From assembly GCA_963702035.1 (NCBI GenBank), contig OY969700.1, forward strand, positions 1,860,001 through 1,924,000: a stretch of DNA of 64,000 nt, written 5' to 3'. This DNA is from VRUE01 sp963702035. Its GTDB lineage: Bacteria > Actinomycetota > Thermoleophilia > Solirubrobacterales > 70-9. This document shows, one piece after another, positions 8,991 through 17,608 of this stretch. The translations under genes were made by a program, and so were the position numbers. The notes below the pieces were generated by a model that saw only the letters and a list, made by a program, of their open reading frames with translations, was not told the origin of the DNA and searched no databases. Numbering within the stretch: position 1 is the stretch's first letter; each line of letters begins with the position of its first letter.

Positions 8991-9949
8991 GCCGCGGCCT
9001 CCTTCGCGTAGTAGGTGACGATCGCGTCGGCGCCGGCGCGGCGGATCGAGGTCAAGGTCTCCACCACCGTGGCGCGCTCGTCGATCCAGCCGTTGGCGGC
9101 AGCCGCCTTCAGCATCGAGTACTCGCCGGAGACATGGTAGGCGGCGAGCGGGGCGCCGGTCGCCTCCTTGACCCGGCGGACGACGTCGAGGTAGGGGGTC
9201 GCCGGCTTGACCATCAACATGTCCGCGCCCTCGTCGAGGTCGAGCTGGGCCTCCCGGACCGCCTCGGTGGCGTTGGCGGGATCGAGCTGGTAGCCACGCC
9301 GGTCGCCGAACTCGGGGGTCAACTCGGCTGCATCGCGGAAGGGCCCGTAGAAGGCGGAGGCGTACTTGGCGCTGTAGGCGACAATCGGGGTCCCGGCGTG
9401 ACCCTCCTCGTCGAGCTGGTGGCGGATCGTGCCGACCCTGCCGTCCATCATGTCGCTGGGCGCCACCGCGTCGGCGCCGGCCTCGGCGTGGGAGATCGCG
9501 GTTTTGGCCAGCAGCTCTATCGTCAGGTCGTTGTCAACCTCGCCGTCGCGGACGAAGCCGCAGTGGCCGTGCGTGGTGTACTCGCAGAGGCAGACGTCGG
9601 TGATCACCGTCAGCTCCGGGTGGGCCTCCTTCAGGGCCCGCACCGCCATCTGCACGATGCCCTCGTCGTCGTAGGCGCCGGAGCCGGTCTCGTCCTTGTC
9701 GGCCGGCACGCCGAAGAGCAGGACCGCTCCGATCCCTGCGCTGGCGATCTCGGTCGCCTCGGCGACCAGCTCGGAGATCGAGAAGCGCTCGATGCCGGGC
9801 ATCGACTCGACCTCTTCGCGGATGCCCTCGCCGGCGACGACGAAGGTCGGCTGGATCAGGTGCGCCGGCGACAGCTCGGTCTCGCGGACGAGCCCACGCA
9901 AGCTTTCAGTGCGGCGCAGTCGCCGCATACGGGTGCTTGGGAACTGCAT
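8978..9949 (-). CDS. hemB: porphobilinogen synthase (delta-aminolevulinate dehydratase)
   Basis: Condenses two 5-aminolevulinate molecules to porphobilinogen. Visible motifs: RMRRLRRTESLRGLV at the N-terminus, the metal-site segment DVCLCEYTTHGHCGF, APSDMMDGRV, the active-site lysine segments VAYSAKYASAFYGPFRDA and MVKPATPYLD. I chose ATG 9949 (MQFPSTRMRRL), giving 323 residues, the usual family length; the frame stays open upstream but that part runs through the inverted repeat at 9963-10069. First gene of the leftward tetrapyrrole operon. Confidence 0.95.
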   Translation of the reverse strand: MQFPSTRMRRLRRTESLRGLVRETELSPAHLIQPTFVVAGEGIREEVESMPGIERFSISELVAEATEIASAGIGAVLLFGVPADKDETGSGAYDDEGIVQMAVRALKEAHPELTVITDVCLCEYTTHGHCGFVRDGEVDNDLTIELLAKTAISHAEAGADAVAPSDMMDGRVGTIRHQLDEEGHAGTPIVAYSAKYASAFYGPFRDAAELTPEFGDRRGYQLDPANATEAVREAQLDLDEGADMLMVKPATPYLDVVRRVKEATGAPLAAYHVSGEYSMLKAAAANGWIDERATVVETLTSIRRAGADAIVTYYAKEAAAWLR

Positions 9950-9962
9950 TGTTGCGAGTTTA

Positions 9963-10069
9963 GGGGAGGTCGGGTGCCCCTCTCCTGGAGGCCGTTGCGC
10001 AGCCGATCGCCTGTCGCGGTTCGATTTGCCTGTCCATGGGCCTCCATGAGAGGGGCACCCGACCTCCCC
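9963..10069. repeat. long inverted repeat between hemB and the ABC exporter
   Basis: Arms 9963-9993 and 10039-10069 are complementary over 31 bases with one mismatch, around a 45-base loop. It lies 13 bases upstream of the hemB start and 25 bases upstream of the divergent ABC gene, so unlike the other elements of the window it sits in a promoter region. The loop does not match the shared core of the other elements. The stem could form a cruciform or attenuate either transcript. Confidence 0.85.
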
Positions 10070-10094
10070 CGACAGGCCAGTAGCGTTCTCCGCC

Positions 10095-10799
10095 GTGGAG
10101 GCGACGGGGCTGGTCAAGAGATATGGAGAGCGCGAAGCTCTCAGGGGGGTCGACTTCGCTGCTGATGCTGGGGAGCTGGTGGCGGTGATCGGGCCTAATG
10201 GGGCTGGGAAGACGACGCTGCTTTCGATTCTGGCCGGGACGGTGCAGCCGGATGCCGGGGAGGTGAGTTCGCCTAATGGGGACGTTGGCTGGGTGCCGCA
10301 GCAGGCGGCGCTCTATCGGCGCTTGACGGTGGAGGAGAACCTGTTGCTTTTTGCCCGTTTGGAGAAGCGGGAGGAGCCGCGCGTGGCTGTTGAGGAGATG
10401 CTGGAGCTGACCGGGTTGGGGGAGCGGCGGGGGGAGGTCGTCGCCAAGCTTTCAGGAGGAAACCAGCAGCGGATCAACATCGCCATCGGGCTGCTCTCGC
10501 GGCCCGCGGTGCTGCTCTTGGACGAGCCCAGCGTCGGGCTCGATCCGCGGCAGCGGGCGCGGTTGTGGGAGTTCGTCTCGGGTCTCGCCGGGCGCGGCAC
10601 GACCGTCATCTTTTCCACCCACGACATCCAGGAGGCCGAGCGCTACGGGCAGCGGCTGCTCGTCCTCGCCGACGGCGAGAGCCTCTTCGACGGATCCTCG
10701 GATGGCCTGCGCGAAGCGGTTCGCGGCGAGACCCCCGGGGCGGCCGGCCGCGACTTCGAGACCGCCTTCGTCGCCTTCCTTCAGCACCGGGGCCATTGA
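10095..10799 (+). CDS. ABC transporter ATP-binding protein
   Basis: A 234-residue ABC ATPase with Walker A GPNGAGKT (about residues 33-40), Q-loop VPQQAAL, signature LSGGNQQR, Walker B VLLLDEPSVGLD and H-loop STHDIQ. GTG start. It powers the permease encoded three bases downstream. The pair is an ABC-2 type exporter of the antibiotic, lipid or polysaccharide export class; substrate not inferable. Confidence 0.93.
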   Translation: MEATGLVKRYGEREALRGVDFAADAGELVAVIGPNGAGKTTLLSILAGTVQPDAGEVSSPNGDVGWVPQQAALYRRLTVEENLLLFARLEKREEPRVAVEEMLELTGLGERRGEVVAKLSGGNQQRINIAIGLLSRPAVLLLDEPSVGLDPRQRARLWEFVSGLAGRGTTVIFSTHDIQEAERYGQRLLVLADGESLFDGSSDGLREAVRGETPGAAGRDFETAFVAFLQHRGH

Positions 10800-10802
10800 C
10801 TG

Positions 10803-12152
10803 ATGCGCTGGCTGCTGCTCAAGGACCTGCAGATCCTACGGCGCTCGCCGCTGCAGGCTGCTCTGCTGGTCGCCTACCCGATCCTGATCGCGCTGCTGAT
10901 CGGCTTCGCGATCTCGCGCGAACCCGGCAAGCCTCGTGTCGCCTTCCTCAACGAAATCCCGCCGGGGGCCCGGATCGCCGGGGGTAACGGCAAGCTGCCG
11001 GCGGTCGGGGTCAACGACCGGATCTGCAAGCAGGTGGAGTGCGTCAACGTCTCCAGCCGAGCACAGGCCGAAGCGAAAGTGCGAGAAGGAGACGTGCTCG
11101 CGGCACTGATCCTGCCCAGCGACCTGATCGATCGGCTCAACTCCCTCTCCACCCTGGCCCCGGAAACCCCCGAAGTCAACGTGATCGTCAACGAGGAGGA
11201 TCCGCTCAAGGCGCGGGTTGTCGACGACCGCATCACGGCCCTACTGGCGCAGGCCAACCTCTTCATCGCCAAGCAGATCGCCAAGGAAGGCGGGCGCTAC
11301 CTCAACCTGGTCGTCAACGGCGGCAACTTCGACGTGCTCGGCCAGCCGGTCGAAATCCTCGGCCTGCGCGCCGTCGCTTCGATCCTGCAAGCGCTGCGGC
11401 CGGCCGTGCCCGCGTCGCGGCGGGCCGAGCTCGACCGGGTGATCCGTTTCGCGACCCTCGCCCGCGACAACCTCGACGTGGCGGCGCCGCTGATCGATCG
11501 GTTGGCGCAGCCGATCGCGGTCAACAAGCAATCGGTCAGCGCCCCCACTCCGCCGCTGGAAATCTTCGCGATCGCTGTCGCGGCGACGCTGACGCTCACC
11601 TTCGTCACCCTGCTCTTGGTCGCCGGCTCCTTGGCCCTGGAGCGTGAGGAAAACACCTTTCCCCGCCTCACCGGCGGCCTCCTCTCGCGCACGGGGCTGC
11701 TCGCCGAGAAGATCGGCCTCGGCGTCGTCGTCGGGCTGGTGGTGACGCTGCTGATGCTGGGAGGAATGCAGCTCTTCGTCGGACTCGAGTGGAGCCGGAT
11801 CGGGCTGTGGCTGCTGGCGATCCTCGCTGGGGGCGCCGCGCTGGGGGCGGCCGGCGCGGCGCTGGGGGCGGCGGCGCGCGACGTGCGAGCCGTCTCCCTG
11901 CTTGCTTTCATGATCTCGCTGCCGGTCGCGTTGCTCTCGCTCGTCCCGTCGGGAGCCGTCGGCTCCGGACTCTACGACGGTATCCGGGTGGTGACCGCGC
12001 TGTTCCCCTTCAAGCCGACGCTGCAGGCGATGACCGCGGCTCTCGACTCGGCCGGCCCGGGAATCGGCGGTCCGCTGCTTCACCTGGCGATCCTGATCGT
12101 CGCCTACGGTGCACTCGCGCGCCTCGCCCTGCGCCGCTTCACGACGGTCTGA
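10803..12152 (+). CDS. ABC-2 type transporter permease
   Basis: A 449-residue permease. One N-terminal helix (LQAALLVAYPILIALLIGFAI) is followed by an outer loop of about 200 residues, then five or six helices (FAIAVAATLTLTFVTLLLVAG, LGVVVGLVVTLLMLGGMQLFVG and others), the YhgE/NatB-like ABC-2 layout. ATG start three bases after the ATPase gene. In the outer loop Glu is mostly GAA. The stop is followed by a weak hairpin (GACGGT / ACCGTC near 12144-12163). Confidence 0.9.
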   Translation: MRWLLLKDLQILRRSPLQAALLVAYPILIALLIGFAISREPGKPRVAFLNEIPPGARIAGGNGKLPAVGVNDRICKQVECVNVSSRAQAEAKVREGDVLAALILPSDLIDRLNSLSTLAPETPEVNVIVNEEDPLKARVVDDRITALLAQANLFIAKQIAKEGGRYLNLVVNGGNFDVLGQPVEILGLRAVASILQALRPAVPASRRAELDRVIRFATLARDNLDVAAPLIDRLAQPIAVNKQSVSAPTPPLEIFAIAVAATLTLTFVTLLLVAGSLALEREENTFPRLTGGLLSRTGLLAEKIGLGVVVGLVVTLLMLGGMQLFVGLEWSRIGLWLLAILAGGAALGAAGAALGAAARDVRAVSLLAFMISLPVALLSLVPSGAVGSGLYDGIRVVTALFPFKPTLQAMTAALDSAGPGIGGPLLHLAILIVAYGALARLALRRFTTV

Positions 12153-12175
12153 GGCCACCGTCGGGGAGGCGTCCG

Positions 12176-12898
12176 TCAGGACTGGTGCGTGGCGGAAGCG
12201 TGGTAGAGGTGTGGGGCTTTCCAGCGAGTGCCCTGGCAACCCGGCGACTGGGGCGAGGTCCCGAACCCCGTGGAGTTGCCCCAGCGCCCAGGCCAGGACA
12301 CCCAGGAGGGATCGAAGTCCCGCCATTTGATCCCGTCCAGCTCCGACCCGCCATCGGCCTCGTCGTCGAGCTCAGTCTGTGCTTTTCTGGGTTCGAAGTA
12401 GTTCGCGTGCGAACCGAGCGCGACGTAGATGACCGGGCGACGTTCCTGTTGCTCGATCTCCCACCACCAGCGCGCCCCCCCGGACTTGTGTTGAGAACAC
12501 GTCATGCAGACGGGGACCCCGCCGCCGTAGCCGACCTGCACGAACTCCCAGTCGCCCTCATGTTCGCCCGCAACGACGAACTTCTTTGGGTTGTAGAGGT
12601 ACCAGAGCCAGTACTGGACCCATTCAAGCCCGCCGCCTTCGACCGTCTGCCTGTAGCCGACCTTCGCCATCTCTCCCTCCTGCAGCCTGGCCTCTTCCGC
12701 CGGGAGCTTTTTCGTCGGTAGCACCATCCGCAAACCGTCGGCCGGCAGGGAACCGAGCGAGATTCCCTTGGTGCGACGCTCGTCGTGCGGCATGACTATC
12801 CCCTCGCCCACCTCTTCCACGCTCTCGACCGCAAGCGGGTGATACCCCTCGGTCGAGTGAAACTTGAAGATCGGCTCGTGACCGTCGTCCAGGGCCAT
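12176..12898 (-). CDS. Vps62/DUF946-like protein
   Basis: A 240-residue soluble protein with the segments YWLWYLYNP, GEHEGDWEFVQVGY, VYVALGSHANYFEP and a Trp-rich tail (WSWPGRWGNS type). The HEGDWE and SHANYF motifs match the Vps62/DUF946 family seen in plants, fungi and some actinobacteria, whose biochemical role is unclear. No signal peptide. It converges on the ABC permease gene with 23 bases between them. Confidence 0.65.
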   Translation of the reverse strand: MALDDGHEPIFKFHSTEGYHPLAVESVEEVGEGIVMPHDERRTKGISLGSLPADGLRMVLPTKKLPAEEARLQEGEMAKVGYRQTVEGGGLEWVQYWLWYLYNPKKFVVAGEHEGDWEFVQVGYGGGVPVCMTCSQHKSGGARWWWEIEQQERRPVIYVALGSHANYFEPRKAQTELDDEADGGSELDGIKWRDFDPSWVSWPGRWGNSTGFGTSPQSPGCQGTRWKAPHLYHASATHQS

Positions 12899-13006
12899 GG
12901 TTTGAGAGAACCTATAAGTTCAAGATCGTCAGTGCAAGGCACCCGGGTGCGGTCAGCGAGGCGGTTTCCCCTCGCTCCTCTCCACCATCGCGGGTAGGGT
13001 CAGTCA

Positions 13007-13783
13007 ATGCGAGTGCTCTTCATCGGCGACGTTGTCGGCGGCCCCGGCCGACGCGGGCTCAAGGCCGCCATGCCCGAGCTACGCGAGCGATACCGGCCTG
13101 ACCTGACCATCGTCAACGGTGAGAACTCGGCCGGCGGCATGGGGATCACCGAGAAGACCGCCAATTTCCTCTTCGACGCCGGTTGCGACGTGATCACGAC
13201 CGGCAACCACGTCTACCGGCACCGTGAGGCCTACGAGTTCCTCGACCGCGCCGAGCGGGTGATCCGACCCGCCAACTATCCCCACGCCAACCCCGGCAAG
13301 GGTCACGTCGTGGTCGAGGTCGGCGACAAGCGGGTCGGCGTGATCAACCTCAGCGGTGCGGTCGGCCTCCAAGTCGCTCGCCTGCCGTTCCACGAGGTCG
13401 ACAGCATCCTCGAGCGGATCGAGGCGGACATCGTCGTCGTCGACTTCCACGCCGAAGTCAGCAGCGAGAAGGTCGCGATCGGCTGGCACCTCGACGGCCG
13501 CGTCGCCGCCGTCTTCGGCACCCACACCCACGTCCCCACCGCCGACGCACGGGTCCTACCCGGCGGCACGGCCCACATCTCCGACGTCGGCATGACCGGC
13601 TCGCGGGCCGGCGTCCTCGGTGTCAAGCCGGAGCAGATACTGAGGCGGATGACCACTCAGATGCCGGTCAAGTTCGAGACGGCCGAGGAGGATGTCTGGG
13701 TCATGGGGGCTGTGGTCGAGGTGAACGATTCGGGACTGGCTGACTCGATCGAGCAGATCATGGTGCCCGCTCCGACTGGGTAA
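13007..13783 (+). CDS. YmdB-family metallophosphoesterase
   Basis: A 258-residue calcineurin-like enzyme. It shows the metal-binding motifs FIGDVVGGPGRRG, VNGENSAGGMG, TTGNHVYRH, VDFHAEVSSEK and GTHTHVPTADARVLPGGTA, and the late SDVGMTGS segment typical of the YmdB/DR1281 group. Members hydrolyse 2',3'-cyclic nucleotides and influence stress or biofilm behaviour. Preceded by about 108 bases of non-coding DNA. Its stop is 13 bases before palindromic element A1. Confidence 0.92.
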   Translation: MRVLFIGDVVGGPGRRGLKAAMPELRERYRPDLTIVNGENSAGGMGITEKTANFLFDAGCDVITTGNHVYRHREAYEFLDRAERVIRPANYPHANPGKGHVVVEVGDKRVGVINLSGAVGLQVARLPFHEVDSILERIEADIVVVDFHAEVSSEKVAIGWHLDGRVAAVFGTHTHVPTADARVLPGGTAHISDVGMTGSRAGVLGVKPEQILRRMTTQMPVKFETAEEDVWVMGAVVEVNDSGLADSIEQIMVPAPTG

Positions 13784-13796
13784 CTCGCAGGCCTAT

Positions 13797-13922
13797 GGGC
13801 CCCGGCAGGCAGTCCCAAAGGTGCCTATGTTCGCTTCGCTCACGGATTTGGGGTCGCTTCGCGACGAGAGTAACTCTGCGGAGCCGCTTCGCGAGGCACT
13901 TTGAGACTGCCTGCCGGGGCCT
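13797..13922. repeat. palindromic element A1 (shared core, private arms)
   Basis: Arms 13797-13820 and 13899-13922 pair over 24 bases with two mismatches. Between them, in reverse orientation, is the shared core beginning TGCCTCGCGAAGCGGCTCCG and containing CGTCGCGAAGCGAC and GTGAGCGAAGCGAAC. It starts 13 bases after the YmdB stop. The convergent GT87-like gene reads straight into it, so its last 27 or so codons come from the element. Confidence 0.9.
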
Positions 13923-15546
13923 CTACGCGGGACGACATTGCTACTAGGAGCAGGGGGTAGAACCAGACTATGTAGAGGTAGAACCAGTGGTGTGCGGTTA
14001 GCTGAAGGGAGATTAGGAGGGCTGCCGATAGAGCGGCTACCTGTACTAGGGACTTGTGCTTTGGGATGAAGGCGAAGGTGAGGGACATGAGGCCCGTTGC
14101 GACGAGGATCGCCACGCGGAGAGGTTCGAGGCCACCCACTTGGCCCCAGATGCTGAATGGGGAGTTGCGGTCTGCTTGGTAGGCGATCGTTCTTTCGTAG
14201 AACGTGTGGAGGCCTGGGTCTATGGCCGGCCAGAGCATCAGCAGGGCGCCCGTCAGCAGGAAGGCCGCGGAGAAGATCGCGATCGTCCGGGGGCGGGCTC
14301 GGTACGTGGCGAGCATCGGGACGAGGGGCAGGGGGGCGAACTTGGTCAGGGTTGCAAGTGCCGCGAGGACGCCTCGCGGGGCGGGGCGCGCCAGGGCCAG
14401 AAGGACGGCGAGGAGGAGGGCGGCTACGAGCGTGTCGTTGGAGTTCGACTCGAGCGCGTACGCCGTGTAGGGGTAGGCCGCCCAGCCGAAGGCGAGGGTG
14501 GCGGCGAGCTTGCGGCCTGCCGGTCCAGGCCGGATGCGCAGGCCAAGCCAGATCAGCAAGAAGAAGACGGCTAGGTCGAAGGCGACCGCGGCACCGTGGG
14601 CAGCAGGGAGATCGTCCCAGCTGCCGGTCCACGGCCAGATCGCCTCGAAGGGGACGTAGGCGACGTAGTTGACCGGGCCGTAGGTGTCGCCCTGGGAGAC
14701 GTCGGAGGGGAAGTTTTCGTAGAGGGGTTCGCCGTGCGTTATCCGGTCGGCACCGACCACCCCCGCGTAGCCGACGTCGATCGCACCCGAATCGGCCATG
14801 TTCAGGCCCACCCGAAAGCCCATCAGGAACAGCGCCGCGACCAGCAGCCAGCTTGCCTTCCAGACCGGGCGAATGCCCTCGTCCCTGCCACGAAACCCAA
14901 TCCACAGGGCTCGCCCGAACAGGTACAGCAGCACCGGGTACTGCAGCGGAACCGACACGCCGATTTCGGCACGGTTGAAGAAGTAATTGGATACCCCGAA
15001 GCCCAGCAGCACCAGCAGGTCCAGCGTGGCAACCCGCCACGGCCTTCGCCAATCGAGCAGCCCAACCAGGAAAAGCACACAGAGCGGTAGGAAGACGTAA
15101 GGAGCGTTCAGCTTGTGACCGAAGGCGCCCGAGTAACCCCGCGCCATCTTCCATAACACCTGGTAGCCGGTCCAGGACTCAGTGACTTCACCGTCATGGG
15201 GATCGACGAGGACCAGAGCCACCTCCGTATCGCCGGCGAAGTAAGCAACCTCCCAGTGCCCTTCGACCCTCGAGGCACTATGCGTCAACTCCCCGTTCTT
15301 CGCTCTCTCTTCAACCACCTTCGCGTCGTGGTTGGCAGCGCGAGTCACCTGCCCCTCGTTGACCTCAGCTGCATCAGCCATGACCGGAGTCAGCAGTACA
15401 AGCAGCGCCGCCAACAGGGCGACGAGGGCAGGGCGGAGTGTGTCAGTCCCAGAGTGCCTCGCGAAGCGGCTCCGCAGAGTGATTCCCGTCGCGAAGCGAC
15501 ACCAACATAGTGAGCGAAGCGAACCTGGGCACTCTGGGACTGACAC
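13840..15546 (-). CDS. polytopic membrane protein, GT87/DUF2029-like glycosyltransferase
   Basis: An integral membrane protein with about ten helices, resembling the mannosyltransferase-like DUF2029/GT87 group. It has an N-terminal signal anchor (LVALLAALLVLLTP) and a soluble outer segment (VEGHWEVAYFAGDTEV), then helices and loops such as GDTYGPVNYVAYVPFE. Both ends touch repeat elements: the C-terminus (KVPREAAPQSYSRREATP) is encoded by A1, and the natural start is obscured by A2. Candidate starts are GTG 15546 inside the A2 arm (used here), TTG 15414 and ATG 15381; only the first keeps basic residues before the hydrophobic segment. Confidence 0.7.
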   Translation of the reverse strand: MSVPECPGSLRSLCWCRFATGITLRSRFARHSGTDTLRPALVALLAALLVLLTPVMADAAEVNEGQVTRAANHDAKVVEERAKNGELTHSASRVEGHWEVAYFAGDTEVALVLVDPHDGEVTESWTGYQVLWKMARGYSGAFGHKLNAPYVFLPLCVLFLVGLLDWRRPWRVATLDLLVLLGFGVSNYFFNRAEIGVSVPLQYPVLLYLFGRALWIGFRGRDEGIRPVWKASWLLVAALFLMGFRVGLNMADSGAIDVGYAGVVGADRITHGEPLYENFPSDVSQGDTYGPVNYVAYVPFEAIWPWTGSWDDLPAAHGAAVAFDLAVFFLLIWLGLRIRPGPAGRKLAATLAFGWAAYPYTAYALESNSNDTLVAALLLAVLLALARPAPRGVLAALATLTKFAPLPLVPMLATYRARPRTIAIFSAAFLLTGALLMLWPAIDPGLHTFYERTIAYQADRNSPFSIWGQVGGLEPLRVAILVATGLMSLTFAFIPKHKSLVQVAALSAALLISLQLTAHHWFYLYIVWFYPLLLVAMSSRVEAPAGSLKVPREAAPQSYSRREATPNP

Positions 15547-15550
15547 ATTC
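15436..15550. repeat. palindromic element A2
   Basis: Arms 15436-15458 and 15527-15550 pair over 23 bases with one mismatch; the core reads in the plus direction (TGCCTCGCGAAGCGGCTCCG at its left end). It fills the gap between the stop of the phosphodiesterase gene (20 bases away) and the start region of the GT87-like gene, both leftward. The arms share no sequence with those of A1, A3, A4 or A5. Confidence 0.9.
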
Positions 15551-15569
15551 GGCCCCATGGCCACCACCA

Positions 15570-17033
15570 TCACCCAATCCCGAAATGTTCGAGCACAACC
15601 GGCATCACATCGCGGAGCGCCCACTGGTCTCGCTCACCTGGATCATCTGGTCCACAGCCGACGAAGAGGAGCGGACCGAGCGAGTCGCCCGCGCACAATG
15701 AGCCGTGACTGCCGCCGCCGGCGTGGCTTATGCCGCCCCAGTCGACCGCCTCGTAGCCGGGGGTCAGCGAGACGATGAAGTCGCCCGCGTGCGGCGCGGT
15801 CACCGCAGAGAAAACGCGGGCGAGCGCGTCAGGGTATTCGTCGCTGTGGATCACGCCGTTCTCCACCGTCGCTGTCAAAACACCGGGATCGCCATCGAGA
15901 TCCCAGCCGGCGCCGCGAAGATCGGCAACCTGCTCGCCTGGCTGGAATCGCAGCTGCTCGCCCCCACGTTCGACGACCGCCGCCTTCCCCTCGTGCCAAC
16001 AGACGATGTCAACCCCTTCGGTCTCTGCTAGGCGGCGCCTCACCTCGTCTGGATCGGCCCTCTCCCCCTCTCCAGGCAACAGGTAGACGTGGGCGGCGCG
16101 GCCGGTCGGGCTGACCGCCAGCTGCGCCAGCTCGGGGCGGTCGTCGGAAGGCGCCAGCACCGTCCACTCGCGTCCGAGCAGATCGGCCAGGGGCAGGCCG
16201 CGGCTGACGGGAGTCTGCGCGTGGTCGGCGAGCAGGATCACGGCGTGGGCGGCGAGGAACGCATCGAGCCCACCCCCCGCCTCGACCAGCTTGGCGAAGC
16301 AGTGGTCGGCTTTGGCGATCGACTCGACGCTCGCCTCCGGCCCATGGCGATGCGAGTAGTTGTCGTTGTCGGCAAGCGAGAAGAGCAGGAAGTCGTAGGC
16401 GCCCTCGCGCTCTAACTCCGCGGCGCAGCAGGCCGAGTAGCCGTCGCGGCTGCCCGGGATCGAGGTCGACTTGCAGGGCACCTCACGGCTGGCGTAGAGG
16501 TCTCCGTAGAAGAGCTCGGCCGGACCCCAGGTGTGATGGCGAAACTTGAGCCGGGTCGTCTCGACCGCCCGGCGCAAGAGGCCCTCTAGCGAGACCTGGT
16601 GACGATGACGGCCCCGGTAGATCAGGAAGGGCGTGCAGGCCGTGCGCACGCCGGCATCGTCGAGACGCTCGAAGAGAGTCTCGACTTCGGGGCTGAGATG
16701 GGCGAGATTCATGTTGTAGACGAGGTCGTAGAGCGCGCGGAAGACCCCGACGGCGCGCGTCGCCTCCAGCGATGACCCGTACTCGACGTAGCGGCGCTCG
16801 AGCCGGTGGAACCAGTTCATGCCGCTTATCCAGTGCCGGTCGGACGCCACACCGGTGACCATCTCGGCGCAGGCGACCGGGGTCACCGAAGGGAAGCTGG
16901 AGACGCAATCTCCGATCAGGACGCCACGCTCCAGCAGCGCCCCGAAGGTCGGCGCGCGGCCCTCCCCGACGGCGCGTTCGAGCATGTCGGTGCGCAGCGA
17001 GTCGACGTAGGTGAGGACGAGCTTCTTAGCCAC
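15570..17033 (-). CDS. alkaline phosphatase superfamily / nucleotide pyrophosphatase-like phosphodiesterase
   Basis: A 487-residue type I phosphodiesterase-like enzyme. The N-terminal VLTYVDSLRTDML supplies the first metal Asp, SSFPSVTPVACAEMVTG the Ser/Thr nucleophile region, LLFSLADNDNYSHRHG and LLADHAQTPV further metal ligands, and HAGGGSHGSL a late His. No signal peptide or helix, so probably cytoplasmic; substrate unknown. ATG start. Confidence 0.85.
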   Translation of the reverse strand: MAKKLVLTYVDSLRTDMLERAVGEGRAPTFGALLERGVLIGDCVSSFPSVTPVACAEMVTGVASDRHWISGMNWFHRLERRYVEYGSSLEATRAVGVFRALYDLVYNMNLAHLSPEVETLFERLDDAGVRTACTPFLIYRGRHRHQVSLEGLLRRAVETTRLKFRHHTWGPAELFYGDLYASREVPCKSTSIPGSRDGYSACCAAELEREGAYDFLLFSLADNDNYSHRHGPEASVESIAKADHCFAKLVEAGGGLDAFLAAHAVILLADHAQTPVSRGLPLADLLGREWTVLAPSDDRPELAQLAVSPTGRAAHVYLLPGEGERADPDEVRRRLAETEGVDIVCWHEGKAAVVERGGEQLRFQPGEQVADLRGAGWDLDGDPGVLTATVENGVIHSDEYPDALARVFSAVTAPHAGDFIVSLTPGYEAVDWGGISHAGGGSHGSLCAGDSLGPLLFVGCGPDDPGERDQWALRDVMPVVLEHFGIG

Positions 17034-17063
17034 GATCGTGATTCTGAACGTCTCAGGTAATGG

Positions 17064-17146
17064 GAAGCCGCCCCCGGACGCGGGAGCGAATCCCTGTCCA
17101 TATCTGATTCATCAGGGATTCGCGGGAGCAGAGGAGGCGGGGCTTG
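17064..17146 (-). terminator. stem-loop after the small membrane protein gene
   Basis: A perfect 11-bp stem GCGAATCCCTG / CAGGGATTCGC (17086-17096 and 17113-17123) with a 16-base loop, extended outward by imperfect pairing to 17064 and 17146. It begins about six bases after the stop of the leftward 17152-17586 gene and lies before the next leftward gene. It lacks a T-run and the shared core of the A or B elements. A transcription end or RNA-stability signal is the simplest reading. Confidence 0.55.
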
Positions 17147-17151
17147 ATTCC

Positions 17152-17586
17152 TCAGCGCAGCACGCGCAGGCCGGCGTGCTTGCGCTGCGCGCGGCGGTGG
17201 CGAGCCACCCCCAGCCAGACCAGCGCGACGATCACGAGCAACGTCAGCACCGGCAGCAGCAGGGCCATCGCAACGACGATCAGCGCTGCCAGCGAGACAA
17301 GGAAGCCGAGTGCCCCGCCGCCGCCGTTCTCACGGCGGCTGGCGCCGCTGACCACGTCGCTGATCACGATGCAGCCGAGGGCGGCGCCGAGGAGGCAGAA
17401 AACGGCGCCGAGGGGACCGCCCAGATCGGCGCTGCCGGAGAGCAGGAAGCCGACGATGAGCCCGATCGCGGCGGCCAGCAGGGTCATGCGACCACGGGCG
17501 GATCCGCGCGTGCCGGTGGCGCCGGCGAGCATCCCGATCGCGATGCCGATGCCGAGCTCGAGCCCGGTGCCTTCGAGGAAGCTCAC
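17152..17586 (-). CDS. small Gly-rich membrane protein, function unknown
   Basis: A 144-residue protein with about four hydrophobic segments rich in Gly and Ala (LGIGIAIGMLAGATG, LLAAAIGLIVGFLLSG, GAVFCLLGAALGCIVISDVV, LVIVALVWLGVARH) and a basic C-terminus (RHRRAQRKHAG). No recognisable family. It is divergent from the aminotransferase gene with 22 bases between the starts. Confidence 0.65.
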   Translation of the reverse strand: MSFLEGTGLELGIGIAIGMLAGATGTRGSARGRMTLLAAAIGLIVGFLLSGSADLGGPLGAVFCLLGAALGCIVISDVVSGASRRENGGGGALGFLVSLAALIVVAMALLLPVLTLLVIVALVWLGVARHRRAQRKHAGLRVLR

Positions 17587-17608
17587 GACGAAAACCTACA
17601 CTTCGGGG

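Noticed and set aside
9971..10060. hemB N-terminal extension of 56 residues
   Set aside because: It would translate an inverted-repeat arm and loop; HemB homologues begin near MQFPSTRMRRL.
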